A stretch of DNA of 64,000 nucleotides from Streptomyces sp. NBC_00443 (GTDB lineage Bacteria > Actinomycetota > Actinomycetes > Streptomycetales > Streptomycetaceae). A program made the position numbers and the translations under genes. Shown in pieces: positions 7,442 through 17,085 of the stretch; position 1 is the stretch's first letter; each line of letters opens with the position of its first letter. The DNA lies in contig NZ_CP107917.1 in the NCBI RefSeq assembly GCF_036014175.1, positions 7,378,001-7,442,000 on the forward strand, in the 5' to 3' direction. The notes beneath the pieces are model-generated. The model did no database searches, had not been told where the DNA came from, and was given only the letters and a program-made list of their open reading frames with translations.

Positions 7442-8110
7442 CGCGCGGCGGACGCGGATCAGGAAGTCCTCGACCCGGCGGCGGTCCGGCTCGGCCGGGA
7501 GCGGACTGCGGTGGGCGGCCTCCTCCGCCTCCCTCGCCAGGCGGGTCATCCGGGACTCGACCTCCGGCCAGGGGACCTCGCCGCGCTTGACCTCCAGCAG
7601 CGCCTCGCGCCCGTCACCCACGTCGATCGTCAGGTGGCCGCTGCGCAGCAGGTCGCGGGCGCTCCTCAGGAGGCGGAGGAGGTGCATCGCGTGCTTCCAG
7701 CGCGGGGCGCCGTGGGAGCGGACGTCCGCCTCCAGCTTCTTGCGCTGGCCCAGTGCGTAGCGCGTGAACGTCTCGAAGGCCTGGCGGGACAGGAACGCCT
7801 CGCGCAGGGCGAGGAGCTCGCGGCCCGTGTCGTCGACGTGCTCCACGAGCGGGGAGTGCAGGCACTCCAGGATGTTCGGGTTGGCGCGCAGGGCGAGCTC
7901 GCAGAAGCGCTCCAGTTCCCAGCTGAACTGCTCCTCCAGCGGGCCGTCGATGTGCGTCGGCGGCTTGTCGAAGCGCCAGAAGAGCGGCGTAGGAGCGAGG
8001 AAGACGCCCCTGCGGTCGGTGTCGCTGCCCTCCGTCGCCAGACCGAAGGCGCGCGAGCCCATCACACAGGCGTAGATCGTGTGGTCGCGGACCAGGGTCT
8101 CGGGGCGCAT
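7367..8110 (-). CDS. Pol-beta superfamily nucleotidyltransferase (COG3541-type), copy 2
   Basis: This 247-residue paralogue of the preceding gene has the canonical motif VMGSRAFGLATEGSDTDRRG (G18, S19; metal aspartates D30 and D32). A helical domain with ANPNILECLHSPLVEHVDD and RYALGQRKKLEADV follows. It is transcribed toward copy 1, and the last 25 codons run antisense to the end of copy 1. Start is ATG 8110; no strong ribosome binding site is visible. Two diverged nucleotidyltransferases beside an ADP-ribosylglycohydrolase suggest either complementary activities or a heterodimer (inference). Substrate is unknown. Confidence 0.5.
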   Translation of the reverse strand: MRPETLVRDHTIYACVMGSRAFGLATEGSDTDRRGVFLAPTPLFWRFDKPPTHIDGPLEEQFSWELERFCELALRANPNILECLHSPLVEHVDDTGRELLALREAFLSRQAFETFTRYALGQRKKLEADVRSHGAPRWKHAMHLLRLLRSARDLLRSGHLTIDVGDGREALLEVKRGEVPWPEVESRMTRLAREAEEAAHRSPLPAEPDRRRVEDFLIRVRRASALQPGPYDEGVQGVVGARGVGQR

Positions 8111-8132
8111 GCCCCGGAGCGTACGCGGCGGA

Positions 8133-8561
8133 TCACACCAGCCGGATCGAATTTCCCTCCACGACGATGTTCTTCGCCGGCAGCGGCTTCGTGGCCGGCG
8201 GGTTGGCCACCGCGCCGTCCGTGATCTCGAACTTGCTGCCGTGGCACGGGCAGTTGATCGTCCCGTCCGAAACGCTGCCGACCAGGCACTGCTGGTGGGT
8301 GCAGATGGCGGAGAAGGCCTTGAACTCGCCCTGCTCGGGCTGGGTCACCACGACCTTCTCGTCCTTGAAGATCGTGCCGCCGCCCACCGGGATGTCGGAC
8401 GTGCGGGCCAGCTCGTCGCCGTCCTGGCCGGGAGAGACGGTGGTCGACGTCGGCGACGAGTCGCCGTCGCCGTCGGAATCGCCGCAGCCGGTGACGAGCG
8501 CCGTCGCACCCGTCACGCCGGTCGCGATGAGGATCGTGCGCCGCGTCGGACGGTAGGTCAT
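8133..8561 (-). CDS. Tat-exported Rieske [2Fe-2S] lipoprotein
   Basis: This 142-residue protein has a twin-arginine signal (R7R8TILIATG) and a lipobox LVTGC with Cys26, so it should be folded before export and lipid-anchored outside the membrane. After a low-complexity Ser/Thr/Asp linker the Rieske domain carries CTHQQC (C87, H89, C92) and CPCHG (C104, C106, H107): two Cys and two His ligands plus the disulfide pair typical of high-potential Rieske proteins. GGAGTG precedes the ATG. No quinol oxidase or cytochrome b gene is adjacent, so its redox partner is not evident; similar small Rieske lipoproteins are common in Streptomyces. Confidence 0.5.
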   Translation of the reverse strand: MTYRPTRRTILIATGVTGATALVTGCGDSDGDGDSSPTSTTVSPGQDGDELARTSDIPVGGGTIFKDEKVVVTQPEQGEFKAFSAICTHQQCLVGSVSDGTINCPCHGSKFEITDGAVANPPATKPLPAKNIVVEGNSIRLV

Positions 8562-8804
8562 GTCGTCACTCCGAAAGTGCGGAAGAACCAGCGGAAGAAC
8601 CAGGGAGGCGGAAGCGCTCCAAGCGGATCAACAGCATCTTTGCACTGAAAACGCCATAGAAGAAGCAAGCTAGTGCTGAGTGCAGGAAAACGTGCATTTC
8701 GTATGTCGATGTCTCAGCGAGCGGGCGACATGACCGGGCCGCACCCGGGCTGACTAGGCTGGACAGCCGAAGAGTCGATCCGTACGTCAGCAAGGAGCAG
8801 CGCC

Positions 8805-9173
8805 GTGGCGGTACGAGCGGTCCGGGGGGCCGTCCAACTGGAGCGGGACGAGGCCGGCAACATGGACGAGCAGGTCGGTGCCCTGCTCACCGCGATCCTG
8901 GAACGGAACGACCTCACCGCGGACGATCTGATCAGCATCTGGTTCACGGCCACGCCCGACCTGCACAGCGACTTCCCGGCAGCCGCCGCCCGCAAGCTCG
9001 GCGACGGCTTCGCCGACGTACCGCTGATCTGCGCCCAGGAACTCGGCATAGAAGGCGCCATGCCCCGGGTCGTACGGGTCCTCGCGCACATCGAGTCCGA
9101 CAAGCCCCGCGCCGACATCGCGCACGTCTACCTCGGTGCGGCGGCCGCCCTGCGCAAGGACATCGCCCAGTGA
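8805..9173 (+). CDS. aroH: Chorismate mutase, AroH class
   Basis: The 122-residue protein is the trimeric pseudo-alpha/beta-barrel type of chorismate mutase that converts chorismate to prephenate in the cytoplasm. Family features visible are VRAVRGAVQLERDEAGNM at the N-terminus, FTATPDLHSDFPAAAARKLG, and CAQELGIEGAMPRVVRVL. GTG 8805 is used with AAGGAG 8 bases upstream. The gene overlaps tyrA by GTGA, so the two tyrosine-branch steps are translationally coupled. Confidence is high. Confidence 0.5.
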   Translation: MAVRAVRGAVQLERDEAGNMDEQVGALLTAILERNDLTADDLISIWFTATPDLHSDFPAAAARKLGDGFADVPLICAQELGIEGAMPRVVRVLAHIESDKPRADIAHVYLGAAAALRKDIAQ

Positions 9174-10255
9174 GAACCGCACTCGTCATCGGCACCGGCC
9201 TCATCGGCACGTCCGCCGCCCTCGCACTGGCGGGGCGGGGCGTCGTCGTCCACCTCGCCGACCACGACCCCGAGCAGGCCCGCACGGCGGCCGCGCTCGG
9301 CGCCGGCACGGACGAGGCGCCCGAGGGCCCCGTCGACCTCGCGATCATCGCCGCCCCGCCCGCGCACGTGGCCGGCGTGCTCGCCGACGCCATGCGCCGG
9401 GGTGTGGCCCGCGGCTACCTCGACGTGGCCAGCGTCAAGGGCGGGCCACGCCGTGAGCTGGAGGCGCTCGGGCTCGACCTGTCGTCGTACATCGGTACGC
9501 ATCCCATGTCGGGGCGTGAGAAGTCCGGCCCCCTGGCCGCGAGCGCCGACCTCTTCGAGGGCCGCCCCTGGGTGCTGACGCCGACCCGCGACACCGACAC
9601 CGAGGTGCTGAACCTCGCCCTGGAGCTGGTCTCGCACTGCCGGGCCGTGCCGGTGGTGATGGATGCCGACGCCCACGACCGTGCGGTGGCCCTCGTGTCC
9701 CACATGCCGCACTTGATGTCCAGCATGGTCGCCGCACGTCTGGAGAACGCGGAGGAGACGGCTGTACGCCTGTGCGGTCAGGGCATCCGTGATGTGACGA
9801 GGATCGCGGCCTCCGATCCCGGGATGTGGATCGACATCCTTTCCGCGAACCCGGGGCCCGTCGCCGACCTGCTCACCGATGTCGCGACCGACCTGGAGGA
9901 GACCGTGCGGGCGCTGCGGGCGCTGCAGTCGTCCGACGAGGACAAGCGGCTGGAGGGCACGTCCGGCATCGAGGGCGTGCTGCGGCGGGGGAACGCCGGG
10001 CAGGTGCGCGTCCCCGGCAAGCACGGGGCGGCTCCTCGGATGTACGAGGTCGTCGCCGTGCTCATCGACGACCAGCCGGGACAGCTGGCGCGGATCTTCG
10101 CGGACGCGGGGCTGGCCGGGGTCAACATCGAGGACGTACGGATCGAGCATGCGACCGGGCAGCAGGCGGGTCTGGTCCAGCTGATGGTGGAGCCGAAGGC
10201 GGCGCCGGTGCTGTCGGCGGCGTTGCGGGAGCGGGGCTGGGCGATCCGCCAGTAG
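9170..10255 (+). CDS. tyrA: Prephenate dehydrogenase
   Basis: This 361-residue NAD-dependent enzyme oxidatively decarboxylates prephenate to 4-hydroxyphenylpyruvate for tyrosine synthesis. The Rossmann motif GTGLIGTSAALAL is at the N-terminus, followed by GTHPMSGREKSGP, the family's prephenate-site motif with the conserved His. A C-terminal ACT domain (about 285-355, YEVVAVLIDDQPGQLARI) suggests feedback control by an amino acid, probably tyrosine. The GTG start overlaps the aroH stop, so substrate is handed from chorismate mutase. The gene is followed by about 140 bases before cmk. Confidence 0.5.
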   Translation: MRTALVIGTGLIGTSAALALAGRGVVVHLADHDPEQARTAAALGAGTDEAPEGPVDLAIIAAPPAHVAGVLADAMRRGVARGYLDVASVKGGPRRELEALGLDLSSYIGTHPMSGREKSGPLAASADLFEGRPWVLTPTRDTDTEVLNLALELVSHCRAVPVVMDADAHDRAVALVSHMPHLMSSMVAARLENAEETAVRLCGQGIRDVTRIAASDPGMWIDILSANPGPVADLLTDVATDLEETVRALRALQSSDEDKRLEGTSGIEGVLRRGNAGQVRVPGKHGAAPRMYEVVAVLIDDQPGQLARIFADAGLAGVNIEDVRIEHATGQQAGLVQLMVEPKAAPVLSAALRERGWAIRQ

Positions 10256-10398
10256 GGGCCCGACCCCCACTGCCCCGCCCCGTGGCAGCCCGGTCGGTTC
10301 CCGGGCGGCCGGACGAGTGACGCGCACCCAGTAACCTTGTGCGGGGCGCCCTCGGGTCCCCACACTCCCGTCACACCGCATCTGGAAGGTGTCCTCCC

Positions 10399-11085
10399 GT
10401 GGAAAACGGTGCCGCCAAGCCCGTGATTGTCGCCATCGACGGCCCCTCCGGCACGGGCAAGTCGAGCACGTCGAAGGCCGTTGCCGCGCAGCTCGGGCTG
10501 AGCTACCTCGACACCGGCGCCCAGTACCGGGCGATCACCTGGTGGATGGTGGCCAACGGGATCGACATCGAGGACCCGACCGCGATCGCCGCCGTGGCCG
10601 GCAAGCCGGAGATCGTCTCCGGCACCGAGCCTGGCAACCCGACGATCACCGTCGACGGCACCGACGTGTCCGGCCCGATCCGCACCCAGGAGGTCACCTC
10701 CAAGGTCAGCGCGGTCAGCGCGGTGCCCGACGTGCGGGCCCGGATCACCGAGCTGCAGCGCTCCCTGGCGACCTCCGCGGAGGTCGGCATGGTCGTCGAG
10801 GGCCGTGACATCGGTACGACCGTGCTGCCCGATGCCGACCTGAAGATCTTCCTCACCGCCTCCCCGGAGGCCCGCGCGGCCCGCCGCAGCGGTGAGCTGA
10901 AGGGCGCCGACGTGCACACGACCCGCGAGGCGCTGCTGAAGCGGGACGCGGCCGACTCCAGCCGCAAGACCTCGCCGCTCGCCAAGGCGGACGACGCGGT
11001 CGAGGTGGACACCAGCGAGCTCACGCTGCAGCAGGTCATCGAGTGCGTCATCACGCTCGTCGAGGAGAAGCGGGCCGGAAAGTGA
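10399..11085 (+). CDS. cmk: Cytidylate kinase
   Basis: This enzyme phosphorylates CMP and dCMP. It is 228 residues from GTG 10399, with GGAAGG upstream; an in-frame ATG at 10339 gives an unsupported longer N-terminus. Motifs seen are the P-loop DGPSGTGKSS (about 14-23), LDTGAQYRA (CMP-binding), VVEGRDIGTTVLPDADLKIF with the conserved RD, and the LID segment with SRKTSPLAKADDAV. The stop overlaps the acyltransferase start (GTGA). The order tyrA-cmk-plsC-der is conserved in actinomycetes. Confidence is high. Confidence 0.5.
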   Translation: MENGAAKPVIVAIDGPSGTGKSSTSKAVAAQLGLSYLDTGAQYRAITWWMVANGIDIEDPTAIAAVAGKPEIVSGTEPGNPTITVDGTDVSGPIRTQEVTSKVSAVSAVPDVRARITELQRSLATSAEVGMVVEGRDIGTTVLPDADLKIFLTASPEARAARRSGELKGADVHTTREALLKRDAADSSRKTSPLAKADDAVEVDTSELTLQQVIECVITLVEEKRAGK

Positions 11086-11726
11086 TCCCACCTTCCGAGA
11101 GAGGTGCCGACGTCGGGCGGCGCATCGGCGTCGGCCTGATGTACGGGCTGTGGCGCCCCCGGGTCCTGGGTGCCTGGAAGGTGCCCCCGACCGGGCCGGT
11201 GATCTACGCGGTCAACCACAGCCACAACATCGACGGGCCGATGGTGATGGGAGTGTCGCCCCGGCCCGTGCACTTCCTGATCAAGAAGGAAGCCTTCATC
11301 GGCCCGCTCGACCCCTTCCTGACCGGCATCGGCCAGCTGAAGGTGGACCGGCACTCCGCCGACCGCACGGCGATAACGCAGTCCCTCGACGTGCTGTCCA
11401 ACGGCGGGGTCCTCGGCATCTTCCCCGAGGGCACCCGCGGTGAGGGCGACTTCGCCTCGCTGCGTGCCGGGCTCGCCTACTTCGCCGTGCGCGCCGGGGC
11501 GCCCGTCGTCCCGGTCGCGGTGCTGGGAAGTTCCGAGAAGCGGGGACGGTTGATAAAGGGGCTGCCGCCGCTGCGCACCCGCGTGGACGTCGTGTTCGGC
11601 GACCCCTTCGAGGCGGGCGACGGCAGCGGACGGCGTACGCGCAAGGCGCTCGACGAGGCGACAGAGCGCATCCAGAAGCAGCTCACCGCGCACCTGGAAA
11701 ACGCAAGGCGACTGACCGGTCGCTAG
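11082..11726 (+). CDS. 1-acyl-sn-glycerol-3-phosphate acyltransferase (PlsC-like)
   Basis: This 214-residue, membrane-associated acyltransferase has the family blocks in order: NHSHNIDGPMVM (the NHxxxxD catalytic variant, His and Asp present), a KKEAFIGPL segment, FPEGTRGEG (substrate binding) and PVVPVAVLG. The enzyme acylates lysophosphatidate or a related lysolipid. GTG 11082 overlaps the cmk stop. No transmembrane segment is obvious, typical of the short actinomycete type. Exact acceptor is not decidable. Confidence 0.5.
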   Translation: MIPPSERGADVGRRIGVGLMYGLWRPRVLGAWKVPPTGPVIYAVNHSHNIDGPMVMGVSPRPVHFLIKKEAFIGPLDPFLTGIGQLKVDRHSADRTAITQSLDVLSNGGVLGIFPEGTRGEGDFASLRAGLAYFAVRAGAPVVPVAVLGSSEKRGRLIKGLPPLRTRVDVVFGDPFEAGDGSGRRTRKALDEATERIQKQLTAHLENARRLTGR

Positions 11727-11806
11727 GCGACACTGAGTAGTGGATCAGCAGGGCGACAGCCGCGCGGTCCACCGATCACCACGATGAACGACGAGGTACG
11801 GACTTC

Positions 11807-13285
11807 ATGAACGACCACATCCACTCCGAGGGCTCGCCCGACGGGCACGACCACGGAGAGCTTGGCGACGCCGAGTACGCGGAGTTCATGGAGCTCGCCG
11901 CGGAAGAGGGCTTCGACCTCGAGGACGTCGAGGGCGCCATCGAGGCGGCCGGTCACGGGCCGCTGCCCGTCCTCGCCGTCGTCGGCCGGCCGAATGTCGG
12001 CAAGTCGACTCTCGTCAACCGCATCATCGGTCGCCGCGAGGCCGTCGTCGAGGACAAGCCCGGCGTCACCCGCGACCGTGTGACCTACGAGGCCGAGTGG
12101 GCCGGCCGCCGCTTCAAGGTCGTCGACACCGGCGGCTGGGAGCAGGACGTCCTCGGCATCGACGCCTCCGTGGCCGCGCAGGCCGAGTACGCGATCGAGG
12201 CCGCCGACGCCGTCGTCTTCGTCGTCGACGCCAAGGTGGGCGCCACCGACACCGACGAGGCCGTCGTACGACTGCTGCGCAAGGCCGGCAAGCCCGTGGT
12301 GCTGTGCGCCAACAAGGTGGACGGCCCGAGCGCCGAGGCCGACGCGACCTACCTGTGGTCCCTGGGCCTCGGCGAGCCGCACCCCGTCTCCGCGCTGCAC
12401 GGCCGTGGCACCGGCGACATGCTGGACTCCGTTCTGGAGGCCCTGCCCGACGCGCCCGAGCAGACCTTCGGCGGCGCCGGGATCGGCGGCCCCCGCCGGA
12501 TCGCGCTCATCGGCCGCCCGAACGTCGGCAAGTCCTCCCTGCTGAACAAGGTGGCCGGCGAGGAGCGCGTCGTCGTCAACGAGCTGGCCGGCACCACCCG
12601 TGACCCGGTCGACGAGCTCATCGAACTGGGCGGCGTGATCTGGAAGTTCGTCGACACGGCGGGCATCCGCAAGCGCGTCCACCTCCAGCAGGGCGCCGAC
12701 TACTACGCCTCGCTGCGCACCGCGGCCGCCGTGGAGAAGGCCGAGGTGGCGGTCATCCTGATCGACGCCTCCGAGTCCATCTCGGTCCAGGACCAGCGCA
12801 TCGTGACGATGGCCGTCGAGGCGGGCCGCGCGATGGTCATCGCCTACAACAAGTGGGACACCCTCGACGAGGAGCGCCGCTACTACCTGGAGCGGGAGAT
12901 CGAGACCGAGTTCGGCCAGGTCGCCTGGGCGCCCCGGGTGAACGTCTCGGCGTCCACCGGCCGCCACATGGAGAAGCTGGTCCCGGCGATCGAGACGGCC
13001 CTCGCGGGCTGGGAGACCCGGGTCCCGACCGGGCGGCTCAACGCCTTCCTCGGCGAACTGGTCGCCGCCCACCCCCACCCGATCCGCGGCGGCAAGCAGC
13101 CCCGCATCCTCTTCGGCACCCAGGCCGGCACCAAGCCCCCGCGGTTCGTGCTCTTCGCCTCCGGTTTCATCGAGGCGGGCTACCGCCGGTTCATCGAGCG
13201 CCGGCTGCGCGAGGAGTTCGGCTTCGAGGGCACGCCGATCCACATCTCGGTGCGGGTGCGCGAGAAGCGCGGCAAGAAGAAGTAG
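11807..13285 (+). CDS. der: Ribosome biogenesis GTPase Der (EngA)
   Basis: This 492-residue double GTPase assists 50S ribosome maturation. Two G domains are seen, each with P-loop GRPNVGKS (first at about 60-67, second about 233) and a G3 motif ([14 protein letters not shown]), with NKVD and NKWD as G4 motifs. The C-terminal KH-like domain contains [18 protein letters not shown] and [10 protein letters not shown]-like segment [13 protein letters not shown]. An acidic, His-rich N-terminal extension of about 50 residues ([15 protein letters not shown]) is typical of streptomycetes. ATG 11807 has GAGG upstream. The transcript ends at the 18-bp stem terminator. Confidence 0.5.
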   Translation: MNDHIHSEGSPDGHDHGELGDAEYAEFMELAAEEGFDLEDVEGAIEAAGHGPLPVLAVVGRPNVGKSTLVNRIIGRREAVVEDKPGVTRDRVTYEAEWAGRRFKVVDTGGWEQDVLGIDASVAAQAEYAIEAADAVVFVVDAKVGATDTDEAVVRLLRKAGKPVVLCANKVDGPSAEADATYLWSLGLGEPHPVSALHGRGTGDMLDSVLEALPDAPEQTFGGAGIGGPRRIALIGRPNVGKSSLLNKVAGEERVVVNELAGTTRDPVDELIELGGVIWKFVDTAGIRKRVHLQQGADYYASLRTAAAVEKAEVAVILIDASESISVQDQRIVTMAVEAGRAMVIAYNKWDTLDEERRYYLEREIETEFGQVAWAPRVNVSASTGRHMEKLVPAIETALAGWETRVPTGRLNAFLGELVAAHPHPIRGGKQPRILFGTQAGTKPPRFVLFASGFIEAGYRRFIERRLREEFGFEGTPIHISVRVREKRGKKK

Positions 13286-13303
13286 CGGCAAGAGGCACTT
13301 GCG

Positions 13304-13350
13304 CACACGTCAAAGGGGCGGCCCTCATCGGACCGCCCCTTTGACGTGTG
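13304..13350. terminator. Bidirectional terminator between der and the convergent small gene
   Basis: Perfect 18-base arms CACACGTCAAAGGGGCGG (13304-13321) and CCGCCCCTTTGACGTGTG (13333-13350) with an 11-base loop sit between two convergent genes. The length and symmetry suit termination in both directions. Confidence 0.5.
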
Positions 13351-13351
13351 C

Positions 13352-13705
13352 TCAGCCCCTGCGTGCCGGCGGCAGCGCGGCCGGGACGTGATGCATCCCC
13401 GCGCCCTGCGGGCTGATGTGCCCGACGCGCTGCCACTGCGGCTGCTGGCCGTTGCTGCCGTGCCGGGCGCTGTGGGCCCCCGCGCTGTAGGCGCTGTACG
13501 AGCTGCTGAACGACCCCGGGCGGTGGCCGCCGTACGAGCCCGTGCCGCGCTGCATGTTCCCGAACGCGACGAACCCCATGTCCTCCTCCCCGCTGCGATC
13601 ACCCGGCAGCGAGCGGAAGGACTTGACGTACTCGGCGTAGAGCGCGTCGTAGATCGGCGTGGGCGATGAGCTGCCCTGGAGGCGGGGAACGTCGTATGCA
13701 TGCAC
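13352..13705 (-). CDS. Conserved small Streptomyces protein of unknown function
   Basis: I do not recognise a function for this 117-residue protein. The N-terminus has a segment PIYDALYAEYVKSFRSLPGD that recurs in many small streptomycete proteins, often followed by low-complexity sequence. Here the C-terminal two-thirds is Gly/Ser/Tyr/His/Gln-rich (SYGGHRPGSFSSSYSAYSAG) and looks disordered. The start is GTG 13705; no ribosome binding site is evident and a leaderless start is possible. The stop lies one base from the shared terminator. Confidence 0.5.
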   Translation of the reverse strand: MHAYDVPRLQGSSSPTPIYDALYAEYVKSFRSLPGDRSGEEDMGFVAFGNMQRGTGSYGGHRPGSFSSSYSAYSAGAHSARHGSNGQQPQWQRVGHISPQGAGMHHVPAALPPARRG

Positions 13706-13817
13706 GTATGTCCAAACGACCCCGCGCTCGAAGAGATGCGGCCGGGGTGAAGGGTCGCCTGCTCATCGGAGGCGCGGGCGACGCACTACACGAGCAGCCC
13801 CCAGTCGGCCGGCTCCC

Positions 13818-14599
13818 TCAGGTCCCCGCCAGCGGCATCGCGGCTCCGACCAACTTCCCGTTGGCCGCCGCCTTGTCCAGCGCCCCCGGAGCAGGTCCTC
13901 CCTGGGCTGGCGTCCGATGGAACCCACCGGCGCCGCGAACATCAGCACCTGCTGGTGCTTGTTCGCGGCGGCCCGCCACCCGTCGGTCACCTGAAGAGGC
14001 TGATGCGCCTGCCACCATGCGACCGGCTGCCCCCCGGTCGGTCCCGGCTGCAGAACCGCGTGCAGCTGCCCCATGGCCAGCAGTACGGACCACCCGTGCA
14101 GCACCGGCGGCACATCGGCCAGCTCCGACAGCGGCATGAACCCCTGCTCGATGAGCAGCGGCAGGAAGTCGTCCCCGGCACCGGTCGCCCCGGGCCGCAC
14201 GATGGGCCCGGTCGGCTCGACCACGAGGGCGGGGTGCAACTCCCCGGCGATCAGCGCCAGTCCGCTGGTGACCCCGAGCACGGCCTGCTCCGGCACGATC
14301 GACTCCGGCTCCAGGTCGACCCGGTCGCCGGTGATGGACTTCACGGCGCCCTGCAACTGCGCCTCGGTGACCTGGACGACCTGGGAGGGCAGACAGGTGG
14401 CGTGGGCGAAGGCGAGGACGGCGGTCTCGTCCCCGATGAACAGGACGGTGCTGGTGCGCTCCTGTTCGGAGTCGCCCGGGGTGCGGCAGGAGGTGCAGTC
14501 GTAACTGCCCGGGGCGTTCTCTCCGGCGAGCAGCCGGTCGGCCTCTTCGTCGCCGATCTCGGCACGTACCTCGTCGCTGACGTCGAGCATGCGCGGCAC
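13818..14599 (-). pseudogene. SseB-like conserved actinomycete protein, frameshifted near its C-terminus
   Basis: The conserved product starts at GTG 14599 (GAGGGAG 6 bases upstream), reading MPRMLDVSDEVRAEIGDEEA. A Cys pair (DCTSCRTPGD) follows, then VTSGLALIAGELHPALVVEP and HGWSVLLAMGQLHAVLQPGP. The domain resembles SseB-like proteins but the role is unknown. After SIGRQPREDLLR the frame changes: the expected tail ALDKAAANGKLVGAAMPLAGT is found one frame away, ending at 13818, whereas the uninterrupted frame runs to 13763 with an unrelated Arg-rich tail. One base appears lost in the run CCCCC at about 13883-13887. It could be a recent mutation or a sequencing error. Confidence 0.5.
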
Positions 14600-15813
<1,214 letters not shown>

Positions 15814-15836
15814 GCGGCGCTCCCTGCCCACGCTTC

Positions 15837-15872
15837 GGTGCCCCGCCCGGTCCGCCGACCGGGTGGGGCACC
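15837..15872 (+). terminator. Terminator after the Rpf-LysM gene
   Basis: Fifteen-base arms GGTGCCCCGCCCGGT (15837-15851) and ACCGGGTGGGGCACC (15858-15872) pair with one G-T wobble and a 6-base loop, 24 bases after the stop. Confidence 0.5.
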
Positions 15873-15920
15873 GGTGTTCGTCGGACGCGCCGCGCGGGAT
15901 GGCCGCAATCGGCTGCCTAG

Positions 15921-17081
<1,161 letters not shown>

Positions 17082-17085
<4 letters not shown>

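Noticed and set aside
8566-8793. 75-codon minus-strand frame between the Rieske and aroH genes
   Set aside because: No ribosome binding site, composition unlike neighbours, and it spans the expected promoter regions of both flanking genes.
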